Positions 19,404 through 28,328 are shown, counted from the first letter of the stretch. The stretch is DNA of 64,000 nucleotides from Parazoarcus communis SWub3 = DSM 12120 (GCF_003226565.1 NZ_QKOE01000001.1:124001-188000), one strand, 5' to 3'. Notes: a model not told the origin generated them from the letters alone. Program-made: numbers and translations.

Positions 19404-19658
19404 TTATTCTTCGTGGACGTCGAATTCGCGGTCGATATCGCCCATCTTCTTCGCGTACCAGAAGATCAGCGCGATGAAGACATAGATTGACCCCTGGTGA
19501 GCAAACCAGAAACCGAGCGGATAACCACCCAGCGAGATGCTGTTGAGCTCCGGTGCGAAGAGGATGCCTGCGCCGAACGAGACCACGAACCAGATGATCA
19601 GGATCTTGGTCAGCAGGCCCAGTACTGTTCCCCAGTACGTCTTGCTGTTGTTTTCCAT
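19404..19658 (-). CDS. DUF4212 small subunit of the sodium:solute symporter
   Basis: 84 residues, two membrane helices (about 13-35 and 48-68). The FGAGILFAPELN and LGGYPLGFWFAHQG segments match the DUF4212 family. It directly precedes the large symporter subunit (9-bp gap), the standard arrangement for this two-part transporter. AGAGGAG stands 7 bases before its ATG. Confidence 0.92.
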   Translation of the reverse strand: MENNSKTYWGTVLGLLTKILIIWFVVSFGAGILFAPELNSISLGGYPLGFWFAHQGSIYVFIALIFWYAKKMGDIDREFDVHEE

Positions 19659-19734
19659 AACGTCTCCTCTTGAAGAGTTACTGCCTTACTGCAATAAATG
19701 GCTTGAATGGGCCAATTCACAAAACTGCGGGGCC

Positions 19735-19740
19735 ATTATA
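19735..19740 (-). promoter_or_regulatory. Perfect -10 box for the DUF4212-symporter operon
   Basis: TATAAT read on the minus strand, about 77 bp upstream of the DUF4212 start. No good -35 element lies 16-18 bp further up, so an activator may be needed. Confidence 0.5.
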
Positions 19741-19903
19741 GGAAGGCGGATCTTACTTCTGCCTTACAAACCGAAACACGGCTGTCAGCTTTCGGCCAGG
19801 TCCTGCGGGGATCCGCGATGTGCTTACAGGAAAACGCCGATGCCGCGCCGCCCTGCGCAATGCTAGTCTTGGCGGGATCGTTCCAATCGGCATGGGAGCC
19901 AAG

Positions 19904-20359
19904 ATGTACAAGCACGTTCTGGTAGCAATCGATGAGAGCCGCACGTCGACCAAGGCACTCGACGAGGCCATCTCGCTGGCAAAGCTTCACGGCGCCGTGC
20001 TCGAGATTGCGCACGCAGTCGATGAGTCCGTGCTGCAGTCCTTTTCCAATCACGGCGTCACGCTGGTCGACAGCGACCGCATCCAGCATGCACTGCTCGA
20101 TAGCGGCCGCAGCGTGCTGGCCGAAGCATGTGCCAAGGCTCGCGCTGCGGGACTGGCGCCACGCGAGCGTTTCCTGGCCTCGGAAGACCTGCATGCAGCG
20201 GACCAGATCGCAGAAGCTGTCACCCAGTCAGGTGCAGACCTGCTGGTGGTTGGCTCGCACGGCCGCCGCGGTTTCCGTCGCCTGCTGCTGGGTAGCGTTG
20301 CGGAAAACCTGGTGCGCAAGGTCGATGTGTCGGTGCTGATCGTCCGCGGGCACGACTGA
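19904..20359 (+). CDS. Universal stress protein, single UspA domain
   Basis: 151 residues, one complete Usp fold. The ATP-binding loop GSHGRRGFRRLLLGSVAENLV near the C-terminus is intact. It begins KHVLVAIDES, the usual first strand. The ATG at 19904 is chosen because GGGAG lies 5 bases upstream. It is transcribed away from the symporter operon and ends at a strong terminator. Confidence 0.92.
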   Translation: MYKHVLVAIDESRTSTKALDEAISLAKLHGAVLEIAHAVDESVLQSFSNHGVTLVDSDRIQHALLDSGRSVLAEACAKARAAGLAPRERFLASEDLHAADQIAEAVTQSGADLLVVGSHGRRGFRRLLLGSVAENLVRKVDVSVLIVRGHD

Positions 20360-20386
20360 ACCGGAACCATTCCGACGGCAGAATGA

Positions 20387-20423
20387 CGAAAGCCCCGCAG
20401 TCGTTCGACCTGCGGGGCTTTCG
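20387..20423. terminator. Bidirectional rho-independent terminator
   Basis: Perfect 14-bp stem CGAAAGCCCCGCAG / CTGCGGGGCTTTCG (20387-20400 and 20410-20423) between the Usp gene and the convergent rhodanese gene that ends the sox operon. Confidence 0.8.
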
Positions 20424-20497
20424 CCAGCCAGCAGCACCTGCCATGGAAGCGAGGCGCCCACCCGCCCTACTGCAGAGCCGAAGATTAGCGGGTTCGA

Positions 20498-21088
20498 CTA
20501 GCGTGGAAAATACATCCTCGCCTTGTCGAGCTTGTAGCTCCACGGCAACCCGGCGTTCTTCCAGCCATTGACGGCGCGACGCCCCGCTGCGGCGCCCTCC
20601 TTGCCCATATCCCCTTCGAAGCCTTCCGGCACGCTGTAGACACGGGCATACCCAGCCTTGGCGAGACGATCAGCCGCCTTCGAGCTGCGGTCACCCGAAC
20701 GGCAGATCAGCACCAGGGTCGCATCCTTGCCCAAGCCCTTCTCCTGCAGCCGACGCTCGATCTCGGGGACGAAGTCCTGAAAGGGCTCTAGCTGGTACAT
20801 GCCACGCTTCTCGTCCCAGTCGGTCCACATTTCCTGATGCTCCACAAAGGGCACCAGGGCATCAACCCCTGTTGCCATGCCGACATATTGCGCCTCGGCA
20901 CGGGTACGGACATCAACGAACAACACCTTGTCGCCCTCACGCTGCTTCAGCGCATGCGCTTCCTGCGGAGTCAGGTACAACTGCAGTTCGCTGCGCTTGA
21001 TCTCCGGCAAGGTTGACCAATCGGCTGCGAAAACCTGAGCACCGCTCAACAAGCTTGCCGATAACAATAGGACAGGCATCCACTTCAT
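20498..21088 (-). CDS. Periplasmic rhodanese-like sulfurtransferase of the sox cluster
   Basis: 196 residues. An N-terminal Sec signal peptide (MKWMPVLLLSASLLSGAQVFA) indicates export. A single rhodanese domain follows, with the active-site loop CRSGDRSS, so it could carry or transfer sulfane sulfur. It lies 92 bp downstream of soxB on the same strand and is probably the last gene of the operon. The start at 21088 has GGAG 6-7 bases upstream and gives a clean signal peptide. The exact sulfur donor is unknown. Confidence 0.88.
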   Translation of the reverse strand: MKWMPVLLLSASLLSGAQVFAADWSTLPEIKRSELQLYLTPQEAHALKQREGDKVLFVDVRTRAEAQYVGMATGVDALVPFVEHQEMWTDWDEKRGMYQLEPFQDFVPEIERRLQEKGLGKDATLVLICRSGDRSSKAADRLAKAGYARVYSVPEGFEGDMGKEGAAAGRRAVNGWKNAGLPWSYKLDKARMYFPR

Positions 21089-21180
21089 CACGATCTCCGG
21101 TGTCGTGCCGGCTTGGCACGACATCAAGTTGAAATACCAACGTAGTCAACAAGCCTCACCACGCCGGGCGAAGCCAAGCG

Positions 21181-22905
21181 TCAGACGGCGACCCCAGGGT
21201 TGCCATCCATCCCCTTGAGCGTGGGCAGGTTCAGCGGACGCTGGGTGATGACCTTCTGCGTGCGCAGATAATTGGCGACCACATCCCAGACGGCGGGCCC
21301 GGAATCCTTCGCCTCTTCCGACACCGGCGCCCAGCCTGCAACCTTGTAGGTCTTGCCAGCCTCGATCGGCTTGCCTTTGAGCATCATGTTGTCGATGCGT
21401 TTGCCCATCGCCGCCGCCGGGTCGCAGGTGTACTGCAGACCGCCGATGCGTACCATGTCCCCGCCTTGCTGATAGTAGGGGTCCGCATTGAACAGATTGT
21501 CGGCAACATCTTCGAGGATGGTCTTGATCATCTCCCCGCTCATGTTGGTGACCGTGGTCCACGGATAGGTGATCGCGGTCTGGTCGAGCAAGTGCTCCAT
21601 GGTGATGGTGTCACCCGGCAACAATGAGGTGCCCCAGCGGAAACCGGGGGAGAATGCGATCTCTGCATCCTTCTCGGCAATCAGTGCGTCGACCAGCAAC
21701 TGATCCCACGATCCATTGAAGTTGCCACGACGGTAAAGCAGGCCTTCGGTGACTGCCAGCTTCTCGCTGAGCTTCTCGATGAAGGGTGCGCGCACCTTGT
21801 CGATGAAGGCAGCCATTTCGGCATCTGCGGGCAGCAGATTGGCAAATACCGGCAGCAACTTGTAGCGGAAATCCCGCACCTTGCCGTCGCGCACGTCGAA
21901 ATCCATGACGCCGAGGAACTTGCCGTTGGAACCGGCGTTGGTCACCAGGGTCTTGCCACCAGGATTCTGCACCACCGTCGGTGCAGGCATGCCGTCGTGC
22001 GTATGGCCGCCAAAGATGGCATCGATACCGCTCACCCGGCTAGCCATCTTCAGATCGACGTCCATGCCGTTGTGCGACAGCACCACCACGACTTGTGCGC
22101 CTTCGGCTCGGGCAGCATTGACTGCCTCCTGCATGCCCTGTTCCTGGATGCCGAAGCTCCAGTTGGGCGTCATCCAGCGTGGGTTGGCAATCGGCGTGTA
22201 GGGAAAGGCCTGGCCGACGATGGCGACAGGAATGCCGTTGATGTTCTTGATCACATAGGGTTTGAACACCGGGTCTTCAAAGTCGGTGGTCTTGACGTTC
22301 TGCGCGACGATGTCGATCTTGCCGGCAAAGTCCTTCTCCTCGATCTCCTTGACCCGATCCGCACCGTAGGTGGATTCCCAATGCAGGGTCATCACATCCA
22401 CCCCGAGCAGCTTGCAGGCATCGACCATGTCCTGCGCGTTGGTCCACAGTGCAGTGCCCGAACCCTGCCAGGTATCGCCACCATCGAGCAACAGCGCGCC
22501 CGGGCGGCTGGCCTTCATCTTCTTGACCAGCGTCGACAGGTGGGCGAAGCCGCCGACCTTGCCGTAGGTCCTGGAGGCCTCGACAAAATCCAGATAGGTA
22601 AAGGCGTGCGCCTCTGCCGATCCGGGCTTGATACCGAAATGCTTGAGGAAGCGGTCGCCCACGACGTGCGGTGCCTGACCGAGCATGCTGCCGACGCCGA
22701 GGTTGACGTTGGGCTCGCGGAAGTAGATCGGTAACAACTGCGCATGACAATCGGTCATGTGCAGCAGACTGACGTTGCCGAACTTCGGCAGCTCGTACAT
22801 TTTGGCAGCAGCAGCCTCGGCGCGGGCAATGTCGCTGTGCAGCGTCATGCCACCTGCCGCAGCAATGGCCAGCACCTGGAGGAACTCTCGGCGGTTCATG
22901 CTCAT
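21181..22905 (-). CDS. soxB: Thiosulfohydrolase SoxB
   Basis: Periplasmic dimanganese enzyme that releases sulfate from the sulfonate end of thiosulfate bound to SoxYZ. 574 residues. It has a twin-arginine signal (NRREFLQ, then a hydrophobic stretch), and 5'-nucleotidase/metallophosphatase motifs: HMTDCHAQ, GGDTWQGS, the LSHNGMDVD stretch and GGHTHDG. The start at 22905 has AAGGA 8 bases upstream; a second ATG at 22899 is possible. It follows soxX in the operon. Confidence 0.97.
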   Translation of the reverse strand: MSMNRREFLQVLAIAAAGGMTLHSDIARAEAAAAKMYELPKFGNVSLLHMTDCHAQLLPIYFREPNVNLGVGSMLGQAPHVVGDRFLKHFGIKPGSAEAHAFTYLDFVEASRTYGKVGGFAHLSTLVKKMKASRPGALLLDGGDTWQGSGTALWTNAQDMVDACKLLGVDVMTLHWESTYGADRVKEIEEKDFAGKIDIVAQNVKTTDFEDPVFKPYVIKNINGIPVAIVGQAFPYTPIANPRWMTPNWSFGIQEQGMQEAVNAARAEGAQVVVVLSHNGMDVDLKMASRVSGIDAIFGGHTHDGMPAPTVVQNPGGKTLVTNAGSNGKFLGVMDFDVRDGKVRDFRYKLLPVFANLLPADAEMAAFIDKVRAPFIEKLSEKLAVTEGLLYRRGNFNGSWDQLLVDALIAEKDAEIAFSPGFRWGTSLLPGDTITMEHLLDQTAITYPWTTVTNMSGEMIKTILEDVADNLFNADPYYQQGGDMVRIGGLQYTCDPAAAMGKRIDNMMLKGKPIEAGKTYKVAGWAPVSEEAKDSGPAVWDVVANYLRTQKVITQRPLNLPTLKGMDGNPGVAV

Positions 22906-23018
22906 GGTCGGAATCCTTGAATCGCGGAATGAAGTGGAATATCGACAGATATTGATAAACGAAGACGGAAAAAAGGCCCAGCCCGCCATGCGGACCGAGC
23001 CCCTCGATCGTCAGATCA

Positions 23019-23618
23019 TTACTTGTTGACCGGCGATTCCGGATCGAACAGGTAAGCCATCACGTGACGGATCTGCGTCTCGGTCAGGATCTTGCCGAAC
23101 CCGTTGCGCGGCATGTCACTGCAGGCGTTGTACGCCTTGGAGTTCCACAACTTGCCCCAGGTGTACTTGACCATCGGCTCGCTGTTGCCACGCAACTTGC
23201 CGTAGCCGACCAGGCTGGGTCCGATGGTGCCGGCGGAGACTTCCTTCGGATCCATCGCATGGCAGTTGTAGCAGCCACCACCATTGTTGTCGGGCGTTGG
23301 ATCCGTCCAGGTCAGGCCACGGCCGCTGATTGCGATCTTGGCCCCCTCCTTCCAGTCACCGCCTGTGTAATCACCGTTGGCAGGCCACTGGATGGTCGCC
23401 ATCTGCGCCTCTTCCAGCCGCTTCATGGTTGCGGCATCAGGTTGTGTGGGGCTGGAACAGGCCTTCTGCACCTCGTCCTGAACCTGACGCTCGATCGACG
23501 CAATGCCATTGGCCTTGAAGGAAGTCTTCATCATCTCGGCAACCTTGGCATCCAGATCGGCGGCCAGCGAGACGGAAGCACACAGCGCCAGCGGCGCAAA
23601 CATTAGGGTTTTCTTCAT
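23019..23618 (-). CDS. soxX: Cytochrome c SoxX, subunit of SoxAX
   Basis: Small heme subunit of the SoxAX enzyme that attaches thiosulfate to SoxY. 199 residues with a Sec signal peptide (1-19). The heme site is CYNCH at 116-120, and Met169 in SDMPRNGFG is the likely distal ligand. The ~90-residue stretch before the heme, with C54, is longer than in minimal SoxX proteins. GGGAGA precedes the ATG at 23618. It follows soxA by 13 bp; the order A then X is the reverse of the Paracoccus arrangement. Confidence 0.95.
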   Translation of the reverse strand: MKKTLMFAPLALCASVSLAADLDAKVAEMMKTSFKANGIASIERQVQDEVQKACSSPTQPDAATMKRLEEAQMATIQWPANGDYTGGDWKEGAKIAISGRGLTWTDPTPDNNGGGCYNCHAMDPKEVSAGTIGPSLVGYGKLRGNSEPMVKYTWGKLWNSKAYNACSDMPRNGFGKILTETQIRHVMAYLFDPESPVNK

Positions 23619-23631
23619 GTGATTCTCCCGA

Positions 23632-24435
23632 TCAGCGCTTGACACCGGGCCAGACGGCCTCGTAGCCATTGCCCTTGCCCGCCATGAACACCGACAGGGC
23701 AATGGTCACGTCGGACGCAAACACCGGTTCAGCCGTGCGTTGCTGGCGGAAGCAGTCCCACAGCCGGTGCTGCATGGTCCAGAACTGCGAGTTGGACACC
23801 CGGTAAGCAGGCCAGGAGCCCCAACCCTCGGCAGCCCCCTTGCTGGTGGTGATATTGGGCAGCTGGGTGGCGCGGATGCGCTTTCCGTCCTGGCTATGGC
23901 AGGAAGCACACGAGAAATCCATTGCGCCGGTACGGTAGTAGAAGACTTTCTCGCCCATGTCGTACATCTCCTTCATCTTCGGATGCGAGAGATCGACCTG
24001 GACTTTCTTGCCATTGGAGTGCGTGACCACATAAGCAACGAGCGATGCCAGCTTGCCGCGCTCACCCTGACGGAACTTGCCGTTGATGATTTCGGCAGAC
24101 GGAATACCCTGCAGCGTCTCCATGCAGTGCATCAGGCGGGACTCGAGATCCTGCACCTTGCCCGTATCGGCAAAAAAGCGCGGTAACTGCGCTGCAGCAC
24201 CGTCGACGACACCGGCGCCAACGCCAAGATCGCATTGCTCGAGCGTGGCGTTCTTTGGACCACGGGCAGTACGCCACAGCTCTTCGCCTTCCATTTCGAA
24301 CAGCTCTGCCGGATTGCCATCGGCCAGCATCTGTCGGTAAGCATCGAAGTTGAGGTCTTCGCTGGCCATTGCCTGCATGTTCGGAGCAGTCAGTGCAACT
24401 GCACCGATCGCCACCGCCATGATGGTTTTCTTCAT
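23632..24435 (-). CDS. soxA: Cytochrome c SoxA, single-heme form
   Basis: Catalytic subunit of SoxAX: it forms the disulfide bond between thiosulfate and the SoxY carrier. 267 residues with a Sec signal peptide. Only one CxxCH site is present (CASCH, 176-180). In di-heme SoxA proteins a second site lies in the N-terminal half, but here that half has only C68 and C104, probably a disulfide. The active-site cysteine that ligates heme is C228 in WDCFRQQR. AGGAGGAG lies upstream of the ATG at 24435. It is downstream of soxZ by 138 bp, the largest gap inside the operon. Confidence 0.96.
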   Translation of the reverse strand: MKKTIMAVAIGAVALTAPNMQAMASEDLNFDAYRQMLADGNPAELFEMEGEELWRTARGPKNATLEQCDLGVGAGVVDGAAAQLPRFFADTGKVQDLESRLMHCMETLQGIPSAEIINGKFRQGERGKLASLVAYVVTHSNGKKVQVDLSHPKMKEMYDMGEKVFYYRTGAMDFSCASCHSQDGKRIRATQLPNITTSKGAAEGWGSWPAYRVSNSQFWTMQHRLWDCFRQQRTAEPVFASDVTIALSVFMAGKGNGYEAVWPGVKR

Positions 24436-24573
24436 TGTCTCTCCTCCTGGAGCGAGCGCCAGCATCGTGAGCACATCGCTGGACGATGCGATCAGGATAC
24501 GGGCCTCCTGCTTGTTTTGACCTGCAAGGGCATGGCAGCCGGCGAGGCCGCCATGTCCGATCACGACCCAGAA

Positions 24574-24885
24574 TCAGGCAACCTGAACTTCGTCGGTCCG
24601 GCTGTCGCCCTTGTTGTCGACCCAGCTGACCACCACCTTGTCGCCCTTGGCGCCACCGTTGAACTTGAACGCCAGATAGGGGTTGGTGGACACGGAGGGG
24701 CCGAACTGCGCCGACAGCACAACCTTGTCGTTGTGCTTGGCGGTGAGCTCGGTGATGAAATGAGCCGGAATCACCGCGCCGGAGGAGTCCTTGCGCTGAC
24801 CGGTCTCCATGACGTGGGACATCAGCACGCGGACTTCGGTCACGCCATCCTTGGCCGCAGCGCGGATACGCATCGGATTTGCCAT
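24574..24885 (-). CDS. soxZ: SoxZ, scaffold partner of SoxY
   Basis: 103-residue immunoglobulin-like protein that dimerises with SoxY to present the sulfur-carrying arm to the Sox enzymes. It has no signal peptide, as expected, because it is exported as a complex with Tat-targeted SoxY. The opening RIRAAAKDGVTEVRVLMSHVMETG is typical. AAGGAGA precedes the ATG. It follows soxY by 30 bp. Confidence 0.97.
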   Translation of the reverse strand: MANPMRIRAAAKDGVTEVRVLMSHVMETGQRKDSSGAVIPAHFITELTAKHNDKVVLSAQFGPSVSTNPYLAFKFNGGAKGDKVVVSWVDNKGDSRTDEVQVA

Positions 24886-24915
24886 CGATCTATCTCCTTG
24901 GTTTCGTATGCCTGA

Positions 24916-25383
24916 TCAGCCGCCGCAGCCGCCGAGGGTGACCTTCACTTCTTTCTTGGCCATGTAGAACTTGCCGTCAGCCTTGACCACGGCGTAGACG
25001 TCGGAGGTCTGCCCCATCTTGACCCGGGTCTGCACGTCGGCAACCGTGCCTGCCGGAATGTCGAAGGTCGCCGCAACCATGGCGGGGTTCTTCTCGATCA
25101 GGATCGCGATACTTTCGGTATTGGCGATGTTGCTCACCACACCAACCGGCACCACTGCACCGTTCTCGGCGATATCGGGTGCAGTGATCTGCACGTCGGC
25201 ACTTTCGGCCGGTTTGCCCGCACCCAGTGCGCTCATTGCATCGTCCATCTTGTGGGCATCGAATGCTGCCTTGTTCCAGGCTGCCTCGGCCATTTCCGGC
25301 TTGATCATGCCGGCTGCCGCCAGCAGACCGAAGATACCAAGGCCGCCGCCCGCCTTCAGGGTGTCCCTGCGTTGATGATTCAT
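24916..25383 (-). CDS. soxY: SoxY, sulfur-carrier protein
   Basis: Carries sulfur intermediates covalently on the cysteine of its C-terminal swinging arm, here GGCGG at the very end. 155 residues. The twin-arginine signal NHQRRDTLKAGGG targets it and its partner SoxZ to the periplasm. The start at 25383 is preferred over an upstream in-frame ATG because AGGAGA lies just upstream and the Tat motif begins at residue 4. Confidence 0.97.
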   Translation of the reverse strand: MNHQRRDTLKAGGGLGIFGLLAAAGMIKPEMAEAAWNKAAFDAHKMDDAMSALGAGKPAESADVQITAPDIAENGAVVPVGVVSNIANTESIAILIEKNPAMVAATFDIPAGTVADVQTRVKMGQTSDVYAVVKADGKFYMAKKEVKVTLGGCGG

Positions 25384-25411
25384 CCCGTCTCTCCTCATGA
25401 TGAGTTGTGTA

Positions 25412-26488
25412 CTACTGCGCTTTCGCGCCTTCCAGAATCCACTGGACGAGTTGCTTGATCTCCTCGTCCTTCACATGGCCCTGAGGCGGCATCGGCACCG
25501 CCCCCCAGACCCCCTGGCCACCGGCCTTGACCTTGGCGATCAGTTTCGCCTCGGCATCCGTCTGACCCTTGTACTTGGCCAGAATTTCGTTATAGCCCGG
25601 ACCCACGATCTTGTTGGACACCCCGTGGCAGGCCATGCAGCCTTTCTCGTTTGCCAGCGCCAGTGTCGCCGCAGCAGCAGAAGGTGCGGCATCGCCCTTC
25701 TGCTCGGCAGGCGTCCCGGTCTGCTTGCCCCGGGTCTGGCCGACCGGACGATTCTGCTCGGCAAGGTTGCCGTGTGCGTCCTGAGCGTAGTCGGGCAGCG
25801 CAGAAACGATCTGCACTTCCTTCTTGCAGTCCTTCATGCACGCAACGTTCTTGACATCAGGCTTGCCACCGTTGCCAATGCCACCCTTGGCGGCACCGGC
25901 CCCCGGCCACATGCCATGATCGGTCGTCATGCCGTTGCGGTTGGGCATGCGCTCCTGTACCTCGCGGATGTTCTCGTCGCTGAGCTCGAAATCCGCCGGC
26001 ACGACATCTGCCAGGTTGAGGATATAGGCCAGGATGGCGTAGACCTCGTCAGGCTTGAGCGACTTCGGCGCAGTCCAGGGCATGGCGCGCTGAATGTAGT
26101 CGAACAGCGTGGACACCGTCGGTACCTTCATCAGGGTCGAACGCTGCGGCGCGTCACCGGTCACCAGCGCCTTGACCCGCCCGGTCTTGATGTCGTCCTG
26201 GGTGGTACCGCCAACAATAGGGGTAAACACCTCGTTGGATTCGCCAAAAGCGCCGTGACAGCTGGCGCAATGAGTTTCCCACAACTCGACCCCCTGGTCG
26301 ACCGTGCCCCGCCCTTTGGGCAGCCCGACAAAGTCGGGGCGCACATCGATGTCCCAGGCCTTGACTTCGGAAGCCGTTGCCGGGCGACCAATCCCCTGGT
26401 ATCGATCGAACGCCATCGCCGGAGCGAGGGCCGCCATGGTCGCGCCCCCCACGAACAAGGCCATCAGCGTCTTAGAGAACCTGGACAT
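25412..26488 (-). CDS. soxD: Di-heme cytochrome c SoxD, subunit of sulfane dehydrogenase
   Basis: Electron-transfer subunit of Sox(CD)2, which oxidises the sulfane sulfur held on SoxY by six electrons. 358 residues with a Sec signal peptide (1-26). Two heme sites: CASCH at 74-78 and CMACH at 284-288. An additional CMKDC pair (217-221) lies between them. The C-terminal heme domain is preceded by a Gln/Ala/Pro-rich linker. Its start overlaps the end of soxC by 17 bp, so translation is probably coupled. Confidence 0.95.
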   Translation of the reverse strand: MSRFSKTLMALFVGGATMAALAPAMAFDRYQGIGRPATASEVKAWDIDVRPDFVGLPKGRGTVDQGVELWETHCASCHGAFGESNEVFTPIVGGTTQDDIKTGRVKALVTGDAPQRSTLMKVPTVSTLFDYIQRAMPWTAPKSLKPDEVYAILAYILNLADVVPADFELSDENIREVQERMPNRNGMTTDHGMWPGAGAAKGGIGNGGKPDVKNVACMKDCKKEVQIVSALPDYAQDAHGNLAEQNRPVGQTRGKQTGTPAEQKGDAAPSAAAATLALANEKGCMACHGVSNKIVGPGYNEILAKYKGQTDAEAKLIAKVKAGGQGVWGAVPMPPQGHVKDEEIKQLVQWILEGAKAQ

Positions 26489-27809
26489 TGCTCACCTCCC
26501 CGGATTCGACCACCTTCCAGGACTGGATGGCGTTGTTGTGATAGATGGATTTGGTACCACGCACCGCGCGCAACTGGCCATAGCTCGGCTGCACATAACC
26601 GGTCTCATCCACCGCACGTGACTGCAGGATTGCGGGCTTGCCATCCCACACCCAATCGACGTTGAAGCGGGTGACTGCCTTCGACAACACCGGTGTTTCG
26701 AGTCGCGCCGGGCGCCAGTTGATGCCGCCATCGACGGAAACATCGACCCGGGTTACCTTGCCGCGGCCCGACCACGCCATGCCGGAAATGTTGTAGAAGC
26801 CCTTGTCGAGCAGGATCTGACCGCCCGACGGCGTGGTGATGACCGATTTGCACTCCTGTACCGAACTGTACTGGCGATGCAGGCCGTCCGGCATCAGGTC
26901 GATGTAATGCACGGCTTCGTCCTTGGCACCCCAGGGCTTGTCGCCCACCTCGATGCGGCGCAACCACTTCACCCAGCTCACGCCCTGCACACCCGGCACC
27001 ACCAGACGCAGTGGGTAGCCATTCTCCGGCCGCAGCATTTCACCGTTCATGCCGTAGGCCACCAGCACCTCGCCCGACTCGACCATCTCCATCGGAATCG
27101 TCCGTGTCATCGACGAACCATCGGCCCCTTCGGCGAGGATGAAACGGCCCTTCTTGTAGTCCGCACCACACATGTCCAGGATGGCCTTGAGCGGCACGCC
27201 GGTGAATTCCGAACAGGACAGCATGCCGTGGCTGTACTGCACCGTCGGCACCGCGACATTGCCCCATTCCATACCGGTGTTGGCGCCACACTCGATGAAG
27301 TGGATGCGCGACACCGACGGCAGGCGCATCAGGTCATCCATGGTGAACACCGCATTGGTCTTGACCATGCCATTGATCATCAGCCGGTGTTGGGACGGGT
27401 CGACGTCATGCCAGCCCTGGTGATGACGTTCGAAATGCAGGCCCGACGGCGTAATGATGCCAAACAGCCCCTGCAAGGGCGTGAATGCGACTGACGAGCC
27501 CCCGACGCGGGTCAGGCCGGGACTTTCACGTCGTACCAGACCACGCTCGTATTTTGACGGCATGCCATACGGATTGGCCGCCACAGGCAATCCAAGACTG
27601 GTGGTCCATGCAGGCAGGTTCAGGATGGCCGGATCGCCCGGCCCCGCCGCCCGCGCCATTGCAGGTACCGCCATTGCTGCACTGGCGCCGAGAAACGCCT
27701 TGCGCAAGAAATCACGCCTGCCTTCCTTGACCGACTGAATCTGCTCGTCGGACAGGAAGTTCTCGGGCGCGGGTCGGATCCGGCCAAGCCGGAGTTCGCT
27801 ATTTGCCAT
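26472..27809 (-). CDS. soxC: Molybdenum sulfane dehydrogenase subunit SoxC
   Basis: Catalytic subunit of Sox(CD)2, of the sulfite oxidase family. 445 residues. The Tat signal is GRRDFLRKAFLGAS (twin Arg 31-32), placed after a 30-residue N-terminal stretch. The molybdopterin-cysteine ligand is C174 in HFIECGANTG, and the C-terminal Mo-co dimerisation domain is present. The start at 27809 follows a GGGAG site; a longer frame to 28124 runs over soxR and is not real. Presence of SoxCD predicts full oxidation of thiosulfate to sulfate rather than sulfur-globule storage. Confidence 0.96.
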   Translation of the reverse strand: MANSELRLGRIRPAPENFLSDEQIQSVKEGRRDFLRKAFLGASAAMAVPAMARAAGPGDPAILNLPAWTTSLGLPVAANPYGMPSKYERGLVRRESPGLTRVGGSSVAFTPLQGLFGIITPSGLHFERHHQGWHDVDPSQHRLMINGMVKTNAVFTMDDLMRLPSVSRIHFIECGANTGMEWGNVAVPTVQYSHGMLSCSEFTGVPLKAILDMCGADYKKGRFILAEGADGSSMTRTIPMEMVESGEVLVAYGMNGEMLRPENGYPLRLVVPGVQGVSWVKWLRRIEVGDKPWGAKDEAVHYIDLMPDGLHRQYSSVQECKSVITTPSGGQILLDKGFYNISGMAWSGRGKVTRVDVSVDGGINWRPARLETPVLSKAVTRFNVDWVWDGKPAILQSRAVDETGYVQPSYGQLRAVRGTKSIYHNNAIQSWKVVESGEVSNVQVL

Positions 27810-27856
27810 ACGTACGCTCCCCCTCTTTATATCTTCAAACGCTTTTGATGGCTGCC

Positions 27857-28213
27857 TCAGTGACCTGCGCCCAGCTCCTGCTCCAGCCGGAGCAGACTCT
27901 CCCGCTTGGGCGCACTCATGTCGTTGCGCGATGCGATGCTGACGCAGACCGTGCGGCACAGATCGGTGAAGTTCGGATCGATGATGCGGTAGATGACCTG
28001 GCTGCCTTCGCGGCGTCGATCGACCACGCGAGCGCGATACAGCATGTTCAGATGCCTGGAGGCGTTGGCCTGCGACAGGCCAACCGCATCCACCACTTCG
28101 TTGACTGCACGCTCGCCATTGCACAGGCAGTGCAGGATCTTCAGCCGGGTTGGCTCTGCAAGCAGGCCGAAGTATTCGGCGACGCTTTCGAACACCTTGT
28201 TCAGCTCGTCCAT
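27857..28213 (-). CDS. soxR: ArsR-family repressor, SoxR-like
   Basis: 118-residue winged-helix regulator at the head of the sox operon (47 bp before soxC). The helix-turn-helix is centred on VDAVGLSQANASRHLNMLYRARVV. It has four cysteines: C29 and C31 in ILHCLCNGE, and C86 and C90 near the C-terminal helix. One N-terminal and one C-terminal cysteine is the arrangement used by persulfide-sensing ArsR repressors (SqrR/BigR type), so it may derepress sox and fcc when sulfane sulfur appears. That sensing role is inferred, not shown. Confidence 0.9.
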   Translation of the reverse strand: MDELNKVFESVAEYFGLLAEPTRLKILHCLCNGERAVNEVVDAVGLSQANASRHLNMLYRARVVDRRREGSQVIYRIIDPNFTDLCRTVCVSIASRNDMSAPKRESLLRLEQELGAGH

Positions 28214-28244
28214 GGCGGTTACGGGTCTTGTATATGATTGAAAA

Positions 28245-28273
28245 ACTGTATAACTATAGACTCATATGGTCAA
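28245..28273 (-). promoter_or_regulatory. Promoter of the soxR-sox operon with flanking inverted repeat
   Basis: Reading the minus strand: -35 TTGACC, 17-bp spacer, -10 TACAGT, with the transcript start expected near 28237. An inverted repeat (ATATGA at 28232-28237 and TCATAT at 28262-28267) brackets the spacer and -10 region, where a repressor such as the adjacent ArsR protein would block RNA polymerase. Confidence 0.6.
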
Positions 28274-28310
28274 CCGCTAATATTTGTGCATCGCACCACC
28301 GTCCCATATC

Positions 28311-28328
28311 GAACTTGTGCATAAGTTC
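28311..28328. promoter_or_regulatory. 18-bp operator-like palindrome upstream of fccAB
   Basis: GAACTT-GTGCAT-AAGTTC: both 6-bp arms match perfectly and the central TGCA is also self-complementary, so 16 of 18 bases are symmetric. It lies in the 263-bp divergent region between soxR and fccA. A TATACT -10-like box follows at 28366-28371 towards fccA. Confidence 0.5.

Noticed and set aside
25397-26665. Plus-strand open frame of 422 codons in the sox operon
   Set aside because: Antisense to soxD and soxC; no domain pattern.
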